This document shows, in pieces, positions 24,849-33,400 of a DNA stretch of 34,007 nucleotides (its first letter is position 1; each line of letters starts with the position of its first letter). A program made the position numbers and the translations under genes. The stretch comes from Arthrobacter antibioticus (GTDB lineage: Bacteria; Actinomycetota; Actinomycetes; Actinomycetales; Micrococcaceae): positions 138,309 through 172,315 of the forward strand of contig NZ_JASISQ010000008.1 in the NCBI RefSeq assembly GCF_030063205.1, given 5' to 3'. The notes below the pieces were generated by a model. That model was not told the DNA's origin, did no database searches, and was given only the letters and a program-made list of their open reading frames with translations.

Positions 24849-25350
24849 GTGTGATGCTCTCTTTCTGCCCTGCTGGCCGGGCCTTTGCGCACCCTGCGGT
24901 GGCATGTTCTTTGGTATTACTACTCCTTACCAGCTGGTACCGACAAAGGCGTCGTTATGGAGAGCTCAATGGCTACGTTAGACGGTGAAAGAGCATCTAC
25001 CAACCCCGTTGTCCACCGATGCTGTGGATAACCGGTGCATTAAGTGCCTCAGCTTGTGCACAGCATGGGGACAATGATGTGCACAACCTAATAGAATGGT
25101 GCGCAATACTGCCCTGACCTGCACAAACACTGTCCACTGCCTGTGGAAATAAACATTTTTGGGCTACCGTACCAGCCATCCGCAGCCGCTTGACAGTGCG
25201 CATAAACACGGCTAAGCGCGATCATATCCACAGATATATGTCCCTCTGTGGATATCCCGACAACGCTCATCAATAGCAGCTCTGACCTTCATACATGCCC
25301 GCGCATGTACCCCCGACAACCCCAACAAGCCACCGTGTTCGGCGGCATTT
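24849..25350. other. dnaB-rplI intergenic region with DnaA-box cluster
   Basis: No credible gene is present. DnaA-box-like 9-mers lie at 25009-25017 (TTGTCCACC), 25023-25031 (TGTGGATAA, a perfect box in reverse), 25054-25062 (TTGTGCACA), 25078-25086 (TGTGCACAA), 25142-25150 (TGTGGAAAT), 25224-25232 (ATATCCACA) and 25247-25255 (TGTGGATAT). The last two belong to a perfect 10-bp inverted repeat, ATATCCACAG/CTGTGGATAT, with a 12-bp spacer. DnaA or a secondary replication-control role is inferred. The dnaB promoter should also lie here. Confidence 0.5.
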
Positions 25351-25354
25351 TGGA

Positions 25355-25394
25355 CAAAAAAGATCCGGCAACCATAACTGGGTGCCGGATCTTT
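25355..25394 (-). terminator. Intrinsic terminator of the rpsF-ssb-rpsR-rplI operon
   Basis: AAAGATCCGGCA (25359-25370) and TGCCGGATCTTT (25383-25394) form a perfect 12-bp stem with a 12-nt loop. On the minus strand it is followed by a T6 tract. It lies 20 bp after the rplI stop codon. Confidence 0.88.
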
Positions 25395-25413
25395 CTAAAC
25401 GATGAAGCGAGTA

Positions 25414-25863
25414 CTAGCTTGCTACAACGTTCAAGGTGATAACAGCTGAAACATCGTCGTGAAGACGAACATTTGCAGTGTGCTTGCCAACCGACTTGAT
25501 GTGGGCCGGCAGTTCAACCTTGCGCTTGTCAATAGTTCCCAGACCTGCAGCGGCTACAGCCTTTGCAACGTCGTCAGCCTTGACGGTACCGAACAAACGA
25601 CCTGAGTCGCCAGCCTTTACCTTCAGGACTACAGCGTGTGCCTGCAGAGCGGTTGCCTGCTCCTGAGCAGCTTCAGTTGAAGCGTGCGCGTGGGCGAGGC
25701 GGGCAGCCTTGATGGCTTCCACCTGCTTCTCGCCACCCTTGGACCAGGTCAGTGCGAAGCCGCGGGGCAGAAGAAAGTTACGTGCGTAACCGGTCTTCAC
25801 CTCAACGATGTCACCAGCGGCACCGAGGCCGCTTACTTCGTGGGTCAAAATGATCTTTGCCAT
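25414..25863 (-). CDS. rplI: 50S ribosomal protein L9
   Basis: A 149-residue L9. The N-terminal RNA-binding domain starts '[20 protein letters not shown]' and contains '[12 protein letters not shown]'; a long helix (about 50-75) links to the C-terminal domain with '[15 protein letters not shown]'. It binds 23S rRNA near the L1 stalk. It is the last gene before the operon terminator. Confidence 0.96.
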   Translation of the reverse strand: MAKIILTHEVSGLGAAGDIVEVKTGYARNFLLPRGFALTWSKGGEKQVEAIKAARLAHAHASTEAAQEQATALQAHAVVLKVKAGDSGRLFGTVKADDVAKAVAAAGLGTIDKRKVELPAHIKSVGKHTANVRLHDDVSAVITLNVVAS

Positions 25864-25878
25864 GTGTATCTATCTCCC

Positions 25879-26118
25879 TTAACCGCGGCCAGCGCCGGAG
25901 TAGGGCAGCAATGCAACTTCGCGGGCATTCTTGATTGCCTGTGCGATTTTGCGCTGCTCCTGAACGGTGACACCCGTGACGCGGCGCGCACGGATCTTTC
26001 CGCGATCAGAAATAAACTTGCGCAGCAATGCTACGTCCTTGTAGTCGATGACTGTGATGTCAGCGGCCTTCAGGGGGTTGGACTTTGGTTTGGGCTTACG
26101 GAGTTCAGCCTTAGCCAT
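25879..26118 (-). CDS. rpsR: 30S ribosomal protein S18
   Basis: A 79-residue S18 with the family core '[18 protein letters not shown]' and '[18 protein letters not shown]'. It has no Cys-based zinc motif, so it is the zinc-independent form. With S6 it forms the dimer that binds 16S rRNA and, in many bacteria, the rpsF leader. The rplI gene follows after 15 bp. Confidence 0.96.
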   Translation of the reverse strand: MAKAELRKPKPKSNPLKAADITVIDYKDVALLRKFISDRGKIRARRVTGVTVQEQRKIAQAIKNAREVALLPYSGAGRG

Positions 26119-26274
26119 CGTGGAGCTCCTTAGTATTCGTGGAGCCCGTGGATATTAATCCGCGGGATGGTTTGCGTACGGCGGATGCCGCACATTTCTT
26201 GTAAAACAAAAAGCTTGGCGCTCCCGAGTCCTAACGCGGCGGCGAAGCCGAAGCGAAAGGGGACGCGCTGCGCT
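26119..26274 (-). other. ssb-rpsR intercistronic spacer
   Basis: A 156-bp spacer within the operon, long for this tight cluster. It can form a small hairpin with arms CCCGCGGAT and ATCCACGGG on the minus strand (about 26148-26168, one mismatch). This could be an mRNA processing or attenuation site, but there is no T tract. No short gene is seen. Confidence 0.3.
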
Positions 26275-26889
26275 TTAGAAGGGAGGCTCGGAGTTATCCG
26301 GGCCGGCGCCCCAACCGGAGGAGCCACCACCGGGCGTTGCCCAGGGGTCAGCTGCCGGTGCGGATTGCTGCTGCTGGCCGCCATTACCGCCGAAGTTTCC
26401 TCCGCCGGAATTGCCGCCAAAGCCGCCTTGTCCCCCGCCGGCGTTTCCGCCGCCGAAGTTTCCGCCCTGGCCGCCCTGGCCGCTGTTACCTCCACCGAAG
26501 TTTCCGCCACCCTGACCGCCGGAGCGTTGGGTACGGTTTACTTTGGCATTGGCATAGCGCAGCGAGGGGCCGATCTCGTCGACCTCAAGCTCCATGACGG
26601 TGCGCTTTTCGCCTTCTTTGGTGTCGTAGGTCCGCGACTTCAGCCGACCGGAAACAATCACGCGCATGCCCTTTGTGAGGGATTCGGCAACGTTCTCGGC
26701 CGCTTCGCGCCAGATCGATGCACGGAGGAACAGCGTTTCGCCGTCTTTCCATTCATTGCTCTGGCGGTCAAAGGTTCGCGGAGTCGACGCAATGGTGAAG
26801 TTCGCTACTGCTGAACCGCTCGGGGTAAACCGAAGTTCCGGATCACTGGTGAGATTACCAACAACCGTAATAGTGGTTTCGCCTGCCAT
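26275..26889 (-). CDS. ssb: Single-stranded DNA-binding protein
   Basis: A 204-residue SSB. The OB fold covers about residues 1-112 ('[19 protein letters not shown]', '[19 protein letters not shown]', '[16 protein letters not shown]'). A long Gly/Asn/Gln-rich linker with [12 protein letters not shown] repeats follows, then the acidic tip 'DNSEPPF' that recruits partner proteins; canonical versions end in DDEPPF, so the last acidic residue pair is altered here. It lies between rpsF and rpsR. Confidence 0.96.
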   Translation of the reverse strand: MAGETTITVVGNLTSDPELRFTPSGSAVANFTIASTPRTFDRQSNEWKDGETLFLRASIWREAAENVAESLTKGMRVIVSGRLKSRTYDTKEGEKRTVMELEVDEIGPSLRYANAKVNRTQRSGGQGGGNFGGGNSGQGGQGGNFGGGNAGGGQGGFGGNSGGGNFGGNGGQQQQSAPAADPWATPGGGSSGWGAGPDNSEPPF

Positions 26890-26951
26890 CTGCTCCTGCT
26901 TCCTGCTTGGTGTTTTCCTACAAAGAAAAAACTAAAAAGAAATTACCGAAA

Positions 26952-27257
26952 TTATTCGGCAACAACCTTCTGCTCTTCCGGACGTGTGATCTTGGTGCGC
27001 AGGATGGTCTCATTGATACCAAGCAAGCGATCAAGTTCCTGAGCGGTAGCAGGCGCTGCGGTGAAGTTCACCACGGCGTAGATACCTTCAGACTTCTTCT
27101 GGATGTCGTAAGCCAAGCGACGACGGCCCCAGATGTCAACCTTTTCGATGGTTCCACCATCGGTGGTAATGACATTCAGGAACTTCTGAAGCGACGGCTC
27201 AACGGTACGCTCATCAACATCGGGGTCGATGATTACCATCAGTTCGTAAGGACGCAT
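26952..27257 (-). CDS. rpsF: 30S ribosomal protein S6
   Basis: A 101-residue S6 from the ATG at 27257 ('[19 protein letters not shown]'). A GTG at 27269 is open upstream but lies within the Shine-Dalgarno region and adds four residues foreign to the family. The AGGAGG ends 11 nt before the chosen ATG. '[20 protein letters not shown]' is the conserved second helix/strand. The protein binds S18 and 16S rRNA. It is the first gene of rpsF-ssb-rpsR-rplI and is preceded by a leader that can pair with its own SD. Confidence 0.96.
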   Translation of the reverse strand: MRPYELMVIIDPDVDERTVEPSLQKFLNVITTDGGTIEKVDIWGRRRLAYDIQKKSEGIYAVVNFTAAPATAQELDRLLGINETILRTKITRPEEQKVVAE

Positions 27258-27267
27258 ATGTGAACCC

Positions 27268-27313
27268 ACCTCCTTTGGTCTAGGCGGTTACGGCATTTCC
27301 GTAACAGGAGGTT
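27268..27313 (-). promoter_or_regulatory. S6:S18-type autoregulatory leader sequestering the rpsF SD
   Basis: On the minus-strand RNA, ACCUCCU (complement of 27306-27312) pairs perfectly with AGGAGGU (complement of 27268-27274), which contains the rpsF ribosome binding site. Nested inside, GUUACGG (27305-27299) and CCGUAAC (27293-27287) form a 7-bp stem with an AAAUG loop. The 3' side carries a 12-nt bulge beginning CG next to the AAC of the inner stem, giving the CCG trinucleotide known from S6:S18 binding RNAs. Binding of S6:S18 would hold the SD closed. The fold is seen; the ligand is inferred from the known motif. Confidence 0.6.
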
Positions 27314-27465
27314 CATTTGCGGTGCCGCACCGGTACCTATTGCACTACGTGAGTGATCTTGGTACCAGCACAGACTCACCCATCCTACCGTAAGTACGAC
27401 GCCGGACACTCACCTCTGTGCGTAACTCTCACCACACGCTGTGGATAGTTCCCAGCGGATGTTTT
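27314..27465 (-). promoter_or_regulatory. rpsF upstream region
   Basis: This stretch should hold the rpsF promoter. A possible -10 TAGGAT lies around 27380-27385 on the minus strand, but no good -35 is evident. CGGTG/CACCG around 27320-27332 can form a small hairpin. Two GGTACC palindromes at about 27331 and 27355 could also pair across the leader. Another DnaA-like TGTGGATAG lies near 27440. Confidence 0.3.
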
Positions 27466-27762
27466 GGATCTACTTTATGCCGCGCACGAGCAGGTCATGA
27501 AAGATGTTTCCGGTGTCCTGTTGAGCTAGGAAAACGCCATCGCCAAGCTGGCACTCGATGACGCAATCGCTGTTCCGGGGAGAAGGCAACCACAACCAGG
27601 TAGGGAACTTGACCTGGAGGCACTTTGTGAATGGCGGCAAGTGGAGCCCAGCATGATCTGCCCGTGGCGCGAACGCATCCAAGCAATCGAATCCCCCACC
27701 CCGGGTGTGGAGCTGCTCGATCTACTCTGCGACTACAAAGTACTCTGCGACTACAAAGTACT
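27466..27762 (+). pseudogene. Decayed ORF of unknown family
   Basis: A continuous plus-strand frame reads '...LLYAAHEQVMKDVSGVLLS', is interrupted by TAG at 27527-27529, and continues through 'LDLEALCEWRQVEPSM' and 'RERIQAIESPTPGVELLDLL'. The composition looks protein-coding, but there is no intact start-to-stop gene. Near its end an 18-bp unit is duplicated in tandem (27723-27758), and the frame is lost soon afterwards. I do not recognise the family. Confidence 0.35.
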
Positions 27763-27798
27763 TGATCGTGACGGTAGCCAAGGGCGTGCACGTCCCCG

Positions 27799-28230
27799 TT
27801 GGTGAAATCCTCATCATTCCGCTCTACAACATGCAGGGCTGAAGATCCCCTGCCATTGGTGGACATCTCCCTTCTCCAGCGAGCCGGGCTAGTGGGACCC
27901 AACTCTGTTCCACAGAACCGCGCACGGTCAGCGTGGCCGGACCATGTCGTTGCCAACGGAGTTCTCACTACAGATCCCGGTGGCAAGGGGTTCATCATTT
28001 CTGCGGAGGACGCATAAGTACTACTTCCCGCCACCACTGCGGACTACAAGGAGCTCGTCCAACCTGACGGACGAAGGCGCCTGTGCAGACCTCAAGAAGC
28101 TGCACAAACAACTGGATGAGACTGTTCCGCCTTGCTACGGCTGGCCAAAGTCCGTGGCTCAGAACGCTCCGGAGATCGCCATTCGGCTTTCACTGCTGAA
28201 TAGCAAAATCCTGTTGCCCCAAAGTGCCCC
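27799..28230 (+). pseudogene. Remnant of a DNA methyltransferase / restriction gene
   Basis: Two plus-strand frames hold pieces resembling the C-terminal part of class I (MmeI-like or similar type II) DNA methyltransferases. One ends at 28017 and includes 'VLTTDPGGKGFIISAEDA'. The other, in a different frame, includes 'LKKLHKQLDETVPPCYGWPK' and 'PEIAIRLSLLNSKIL', the typical end pattern with an invariant Tyr-Gly-Trp. The region between these segments in intact enzymes is missing, so a deletion plus frameshift is likely. There is no catalytic SAM motif in the window. The identification is by memory of the pattern, not by search. Confidence 0.5.
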
Positions 28231-28315
28231 GGACCCACTGGGGGCGTCCCTCCACGCTGGCCGCATGCCTTAAAATGGAATGAACACCGCTCTTTGCCTG
28301 CCGAAAGGTCCTGCC

Positions 28316-29785
28316 ATGCGCTTCACTGACAATGCCGTTGCGCAATGGCACGCGCAAAAAGGACTACGGGCCAGCCCCGCCTGGAAACTACTACAAGGGT
28401 CCCCTTGGACGGTGGCATTTCTGCGCTCCGTCTTCACGGCGACCAGGCAACGCATGCCGCTGGAGGAATTTCACGGCGATTTAGCGGAATTCATGAAGGA
28501 ACTGCGCGATGAAAACCTCAGCCTAAATGAGGCTTGGCAGGCTTCCAACTTCGCCGATTCTTGGGTGCGAAGCCAGTTTCTTTCCCGGCCCATGGTTGAC
28601 GGAAAGTTCTTCTATGAACCCACTGCCTCCACGGCCCGGGTCCTGGCATTTACGGATACGCTGACCGGCAGCCGCACCAATTTGAACAGCTCACGACTGA
28701 GCACGCTGCTTAACAGTATTGAGGCGCTTTCACGCCAAAGCGATCCCGACCCGAAATCCCGTATTGCCACTCTCGAAGCTGAAATCGCTGAGCGTGAAAA
28801 TGAAATCACTGCGCTGCGAAATGGCGCCAATCCAGCCGTACTATCCGAGGACTCCGCCGTTGCCGCCACCCGGAGTGTGTTGGATCTTGCGGCTGGTCTG
28901 CCGGCAGATTTCAAGCGGATGCGCGACGGCGTCGAGGTCATGCTGCACTCTATCCGGCAAGAAATCATGGACTCCTCAGTCACTAAAGGTGTTGCCGTGG
29001 GTCAGGTGCTTGCCGCTGACTTGGCACTACGCGGCACGGCAGAAGGAGAGACGTTCCAAGGTTTCACCGAGTTCCTCAACGATCCGGTACAACAGGGACG
29101 TTTCAGGCAATCAATCAACGAGGTGCTTGAGCGGGACTTCACCGGTCAGCTCAGCGCGGAAGAGCGGAGAAATCTGGCCTCCTTGCTGCGCGAGATGCGC
29201 CGTCAAGCTGCTGAGGTACACGCCATTTATGGGCGCCTCTCCGAGAGTCTGCACGCCTATGTCCAGTCCGCCGAGTTCAAAGAGTCTGTACTGCTGCGCA
29301 AGGCCATCCATTTAGCCGAACAGGCTGTGGCTGCTGCATCGCTTGGTTCCCGTACAGGGGTGGTTGAACCGCTGTTATACGCACCGAACTTTGAAACTCT
29401 CGCGGGTCTTGGCATTTTCAATCCCGAAGACCACGTCCCACCACCTAAGCTTGCCGCTCCCCCGGCGTTGAGCGATGCAGATATCCACCGCACCCCGGCA
29501 ACAGCGGCACCCGATATGCCACGCTTGCATGCCGCTATCGAGCGGACCAGAGAAACCCGCCATGGATCCGCCACTCTGCATGAGGTGTATGCCTCGTTGC
29601 CAGCTGATCTGCAGCACATAAACTCCATCCGGGGTTTGGTTCTTGCTGCCCGGGGGGCAGCAAACACTTTCGTGAACGACATTGACCCAGATCGCACCGA
29701 AACACTGACTTTCACCCAAATTGACGGCACAACGCGCACAGCTCGCGTCCCGTTATTCACGTTCGTTAAGGACTCTTCACCATGA
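28316..29785 (+). CDS. jetA: Wadjet JetA / MksF-like kleisin (DUF3375)
   Basis: About 489 residues from the ATG at 28316 ('MRFTDNAVAQW'), which has GAAAGG 8 nt upstream; an ATG at 28280 lacks a site and adds 12 foreign residues. The sequence matches the DUF3375 pattern: N-terminal helical part with 'SPAWKLLQGSPWTVAFLRSV', 'LAEFMKELRDENLSLNEAW', a short coiled coil with 'RIATLEAEIAERENEITALR' (about residues 145-165) and a C-terminal winged-helix-like end. JetA is the MukF/kleisin-type subunit that bridges the SMC heads in Wadjet, a system that restricts plasmids by DNA loop extrusion and cleavage. It overlaps jetB by 4 bp. Confidence 0.9.
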   Translation: MRFTDNAVAQWHAQKGLRASPAWKLLQGSPWTVAFLRSVFTATRQRMPLEEFHGDLAEFMKELRDENLSLNEAWQASNFADSWVRSQFLSRPMVDGKFFYEPTASTARVLAFTDTLTGSRTNLNSSRLSTLLNSIEALSRQSDPDPKSRIATLEAEIAERENEITALRNGANPAVLSEDSAVAATRSVLDLAAGLPADFKRMRDGVEVMLHSIRQEIMDSSVTKGVAVGQVLAADLALRGTAEGETFQGFTEFLNDPVQQGRFRQSINEVLERDFTGQLSAEERRNLASLLREMRRQAAEVHAIYGRLSESLHAYVQSAEFKESVLLRKAIHLAEQAVAAASLGSRTGVVEPLLYAPNFETLAGLGIFNPEDHVPPPKLAAPPALSDADIHRTPATAAPDMPRLHAAIERTRETRHGSATLHEVYASLPADLQHINSIRGLVLAARGAANTFVNDIDPDRTETLTFTQIDGTTRTARVPLFTFVKDSSP

Positions 29786-30483
29786 GCGGCACTTCACACC
29801 CAACGCCGGAGCTGCAAAAAATTAGCAACTCTAGGGGCACCGAGCGAACCCTGTTTGACGGCGACACCGGCTCCTTCCCGCTGGAGTTGCGCCAGGCGCT
29901 GGTTCGATTGCTGCGTGGACCGTATGTTGACGGCGGCGCAGAACCCGCCTTGTGGACAACAATCCTGACGCACGACGTGTCTCTGCGTCAGTATCTCAGC
30001 GAGATCTTCTTGTTGTTGAGCGTAGATTCTGAACGCAAGATAGCACTGCTAACCCCAGCAGACATTGAGGCCGTTCACACACAGCCGATCGTTGCCCGCA
30101 AACCGTTGCGCCGCGAAGAGACCCTGTTGGCTTTGCGCCTTCGTGTACTGCTGGACCGCCATGCCGGCTCCGGCACAGATGTGGGTATCTCTCGCGCCGG
30201 GGCCAGGGAAATACTTGCCGAACACCGCCAGCCCGGCATAGTTGATGACAAACGCTTGGATGAACAAACGGACGCAGCACTAGCTCGCCTTCTTAATCTA
30301 AAGTTGATTCTGCCCACCGAACTGCTCAACGAATACCGAGTCAGCAACGCCCTGGCATTGGCTCTGCCTTTCGACTCAATCGATCAAATTCCCGCTTATC
30401 TCTCCGCCCTTGACAAGAACGAGCCTCACAACTCCTTAGACTCCGACTCCAGCGACGGCCCAGCACAGGAGGGCCTGTTGTGA
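29782..30483 (+). CDS. jetB: Wadjet JetB / MksE-like KITE protein (DUF4194)
   Basis: A 233-residue protein of the DUF4194 type: 'FPLELRQALVRLLRGPYVDG' at about 33-52, 'RQYLSEIFLLLSVDSERKIA' around 75-94, and 'LRREETLLALRLRVLLDRH' around 108-126, consistent with tandem winged helices as in MukE/KITE proteins. It binds the JetA kleisin in the Wadjet complex. Its ATG overlaps the jetA stop and its stop overlaps the jetC GTG, both by 4 bp, so the three subunits are translationally coupled. The last 20 residues are acidic and Ser-rich. Confidence 0.9.
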   Translation: MSGTSHPTPELQKISNSRGTERTLFDGDTGSFPLELRQALVRLLRGPYVDGGAEPALWTTILTHDVSLRQYLSEIFLLLSVDSERKIALLTPADIEAVHTQPIVARKPLRREETLLALRLRVLLDRHAGSGTDVGISRAGAREILAEHRQPGIVDDKRLDEQTDAALARLLNLKLILPTELLNEYRVSNALALALPFDSIDQIPAYLSALDKNEPHNSLDSDSSDGPAQEGLL

Positions 30484-33400
30484 GTATTGCAACCACCCTG
30501 CCCATCGGCGAAGAGATCAATCCCGGTCAATTCCGGCTGAGCCAGATCCAAATCATCAACTGGGGTACTTTCCACGGCCGCCACAGTATGTACGTTGACC
30601 GGGCCGGCACATTGCTCACGGGGCATCCCGGTGTTGGAAAGTCGACACTCTTCGATGGTATTCAGCATATTTTCTATGCTTCCCCACGCTTGAATGAATC
30701 GGCCCACGAGGCGTCTAACCGCAAAGACCGTCGGACCACTTTTAGTTACATGCGCGGTCGTAAGATCAAGACGGACAACGGCGTGATGTACCAACGGCCC
30801 AGCTCTACCTGGTCTGCCACCGCCCTTGTTTTCGAGGACGGACTGGGGAGGCACGTGACGATCTCTGCGCTTTTTGACCTTCCCGCCAACGGGCTCGAAG
30901 GCCAGGTGGGCAAGCACTATGTCATCCATGACAGACCGTTGGACACAGCGGCCTTGGAAAACCATGGCAGCCGTCGCTTCTCGCCGTCGTCTTTAAATGC
31001 CGCCTTGCCGGGAGCGGAGACTTTCGATGTGCACAGAACCTTTGCGGAACGCTTCCGTCGCAAACTCGGTATTGACAATGACAAGGCTTTTAGTCTGCTG
31101 CGTACACTGCAAAACGGAAAGGGTCTAGACAAAGGGGTCAACCGATTCTTCCGCTATGAGGTGCTGGATAAACCGTCCACACTGACGGCCGCAGCGGCCG
31201 CTGTTGAGGACTTCAACCACCTCAGCGGTATCTATCGCCAGCTGGAGGATGCCCGCGAGCAGCGCGACGCCCTAGCCCCGGTGCCCGAACTTCATCAGAA
31301 ACACCACGAACTCAGTGAGTTACACAACCGCACAGTTGATCTTCAGAAGACCCAACTCCCGCTGTTGCGCCACCAGTTCCAAAACGAACTTCTCACCACA
31401 AAAGCGTCTACCCTTAGCGATGCTCGGGCAAACAAAGAAACACAAATCAAGGCCGCAACAACGGCCAAAGAGGCCCTCGCTGCCAGTGTGGCTTCACTGT
31501 CGGAGCAGCACGCCAACCATGGCGGCCGGGCCATAGAAGGCCTGGAAAAGGACATTCGGAGCGGTAAACGAGACCTGCTTGAACGGCAGCGTCTTGAATC
31601 CGAAGCACGTGCGGACCTTGACAGTGTCCGCATCGAGTATCTCTGGAGTGCAAAGGGACTGGATGCAGCCCGCACAGCTGCGGCAGCCGGCGTCGAACAT
31701 CAGCTGGCAGAAACACAAACCGCTCGTACACGCGAGTATGAGGCAGTGGCGGCGAGTGTTAACCTCAAGGCACAGGAAAGAGCGTTGCTGGCCGAAATTG
31801 ACTCTTACCAACGTCGGGGCTCGAATATTGATCCGCGTAGCGCATCGGCTCGCCGAGCCATCTGCGCTGCTACTGGTTTGGCTCCCGAGGACCTGCCTTT
31901 TGCGGGTGAGCTCGTGGACATCGGCACCGAGCACACCGTGTGGCGCCCTGCTGCAGAAAAAGTCCTGCGCTCACTTGCCACCACACTGCTTGTAAGAGGC
32001 AGCGATATTGGCGCTGTCACCTCGGCAATCGACGGACTTGACGGCCTGGGCAAACTCCGTTGGATAAACCTTGGCATGTCAGTTCAACCTGCAAAAAGGG
32101 AGCAGCCGGGTCAAGACCATTTGGTGAACAAATTAGACTTCCATGACTCAGAGCCTGGGTCATGGCTTCGCGAGAAGATCACCGCAGACTACGCTTTTAC
32201 CTGCGTACCAGATGATGCCGCCCTGCACCAACATGCCAGGGCCATTTCCCGCGCGGGAACAGTCAAGCTCAGCGCCGCCGTGTTTGAACGCGACACCCGA
32301 ACCATCAGCGCCTCCGACTATCTCTTGGGCTTCAACAACGTCGCGAAAATTGCGCAACTGCAGCAGCAGGTAACAGGCTTTGCTACCGATCATGCTCAAT
32401 CAGCGGTAGCCGCAACGCAGAGCAGCCTGGCCAAGGAAGAATCGACAAAACGACTCGCAGCCATGCAGCGGATTGCCGAAGACGTCCGCACTTTTGACCA
32501 GCTGGACTCCGGCGTACTAGTGGCTCGTCAGGCAGAGCTACAAACCACCCTGGATCAAACTATTGCCGGCAGTGCCACGCTAGCCCAACTGCGTGCTTCT
32601 CTCGCTGAAGCCACTACAGATCTAGAGGCTGCTGTGGGAAACGTGGCTGTGCTGCACCATGACTTGTCCGGGATCGAGAAGGAACTCAGCAGCGTTCGTA
32701 CTGTTTTGTCAGGAGATATGCAGCCGGCCCGGGCGGCTGATTGGGCGCTGGAGGCGTTTTCACCCTATCTGCTCGACGGCGGTCCTACCTCCTTGGATGA
32801 GCTGGAGCTTATGCTGAGCCACGCTACCGTGGACTTGGGTGAGCGCATCACCACGATCAAAGAGCGCCAGTTCCGCGCCGAGGGAGCATTAAGCGAAATA
32901 TTCAAGAGCTTTGCCCGCCAGTTTGGCCCTCTCATGAGCTCCAGTCATGGAACTGGTGCCGAGGCAGCGCAACACTATGAGGAGTTGTACAGACGCATTG
33001 TTTCCGAAGGGCTACCGCAGCGACAGGAACAATTCAAAGAATATTTCAATAACCGCTCCTACGAACGATTCTCGGATCTCCTGCAATTACTGGAAGAGGA
33101 ACGGCGTTCCATTGAGGAACGAATCCTGCCACTAAACCAGATTCTTGCAGACGTATCTTTTGAGAAAGGCAGCCGGCTGCGCCTCGAAGTGAAGACCACT
33201 ATTCCCGATGAGGCCAGAGTCTTCAGAGGCGAACTCAAAGAAGCCCTGGGGAATGCTTACACCAAGGCCACCGAGGACACCATGGCGGCCAGCTATCTGC
33301 AATTGGAACGACTGGTCAACGCTCTGCAGGATCCCACCATGTCTCATTGGGCGGACACAGTGCTGGACGTACGCCAGCATGTGACTATCAGCTGCAACGA

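Noticed and set aside
24849-24905. Longer N-terminus for DnaB starting at 24905
   Set aside because: The extra residues do not resemble DnaB, and the AGAGAG site favours the ATG at 24848.
26300-26530. Dense short repeats resembling a repeat array
   Set aside because: They encode the Gly/Asn-rich linker of SSB; there are no unique spacers, so it is not a CRISPR array.
27495-28037. A 180-residue open frame on the minus strand in the decayed region
   Set aside because: Its Arg/Cys-rich composition looks like the antisense of the plus-strand remnants, it has no SD, and the tandem duplication only repeats in it as a side effect. I treat it as a shadow.
28280-28315. Longer JetA start at 28280
   Set aside because: It has no ribosome binding site, while GAAAGG precedes the ATG at 28316.
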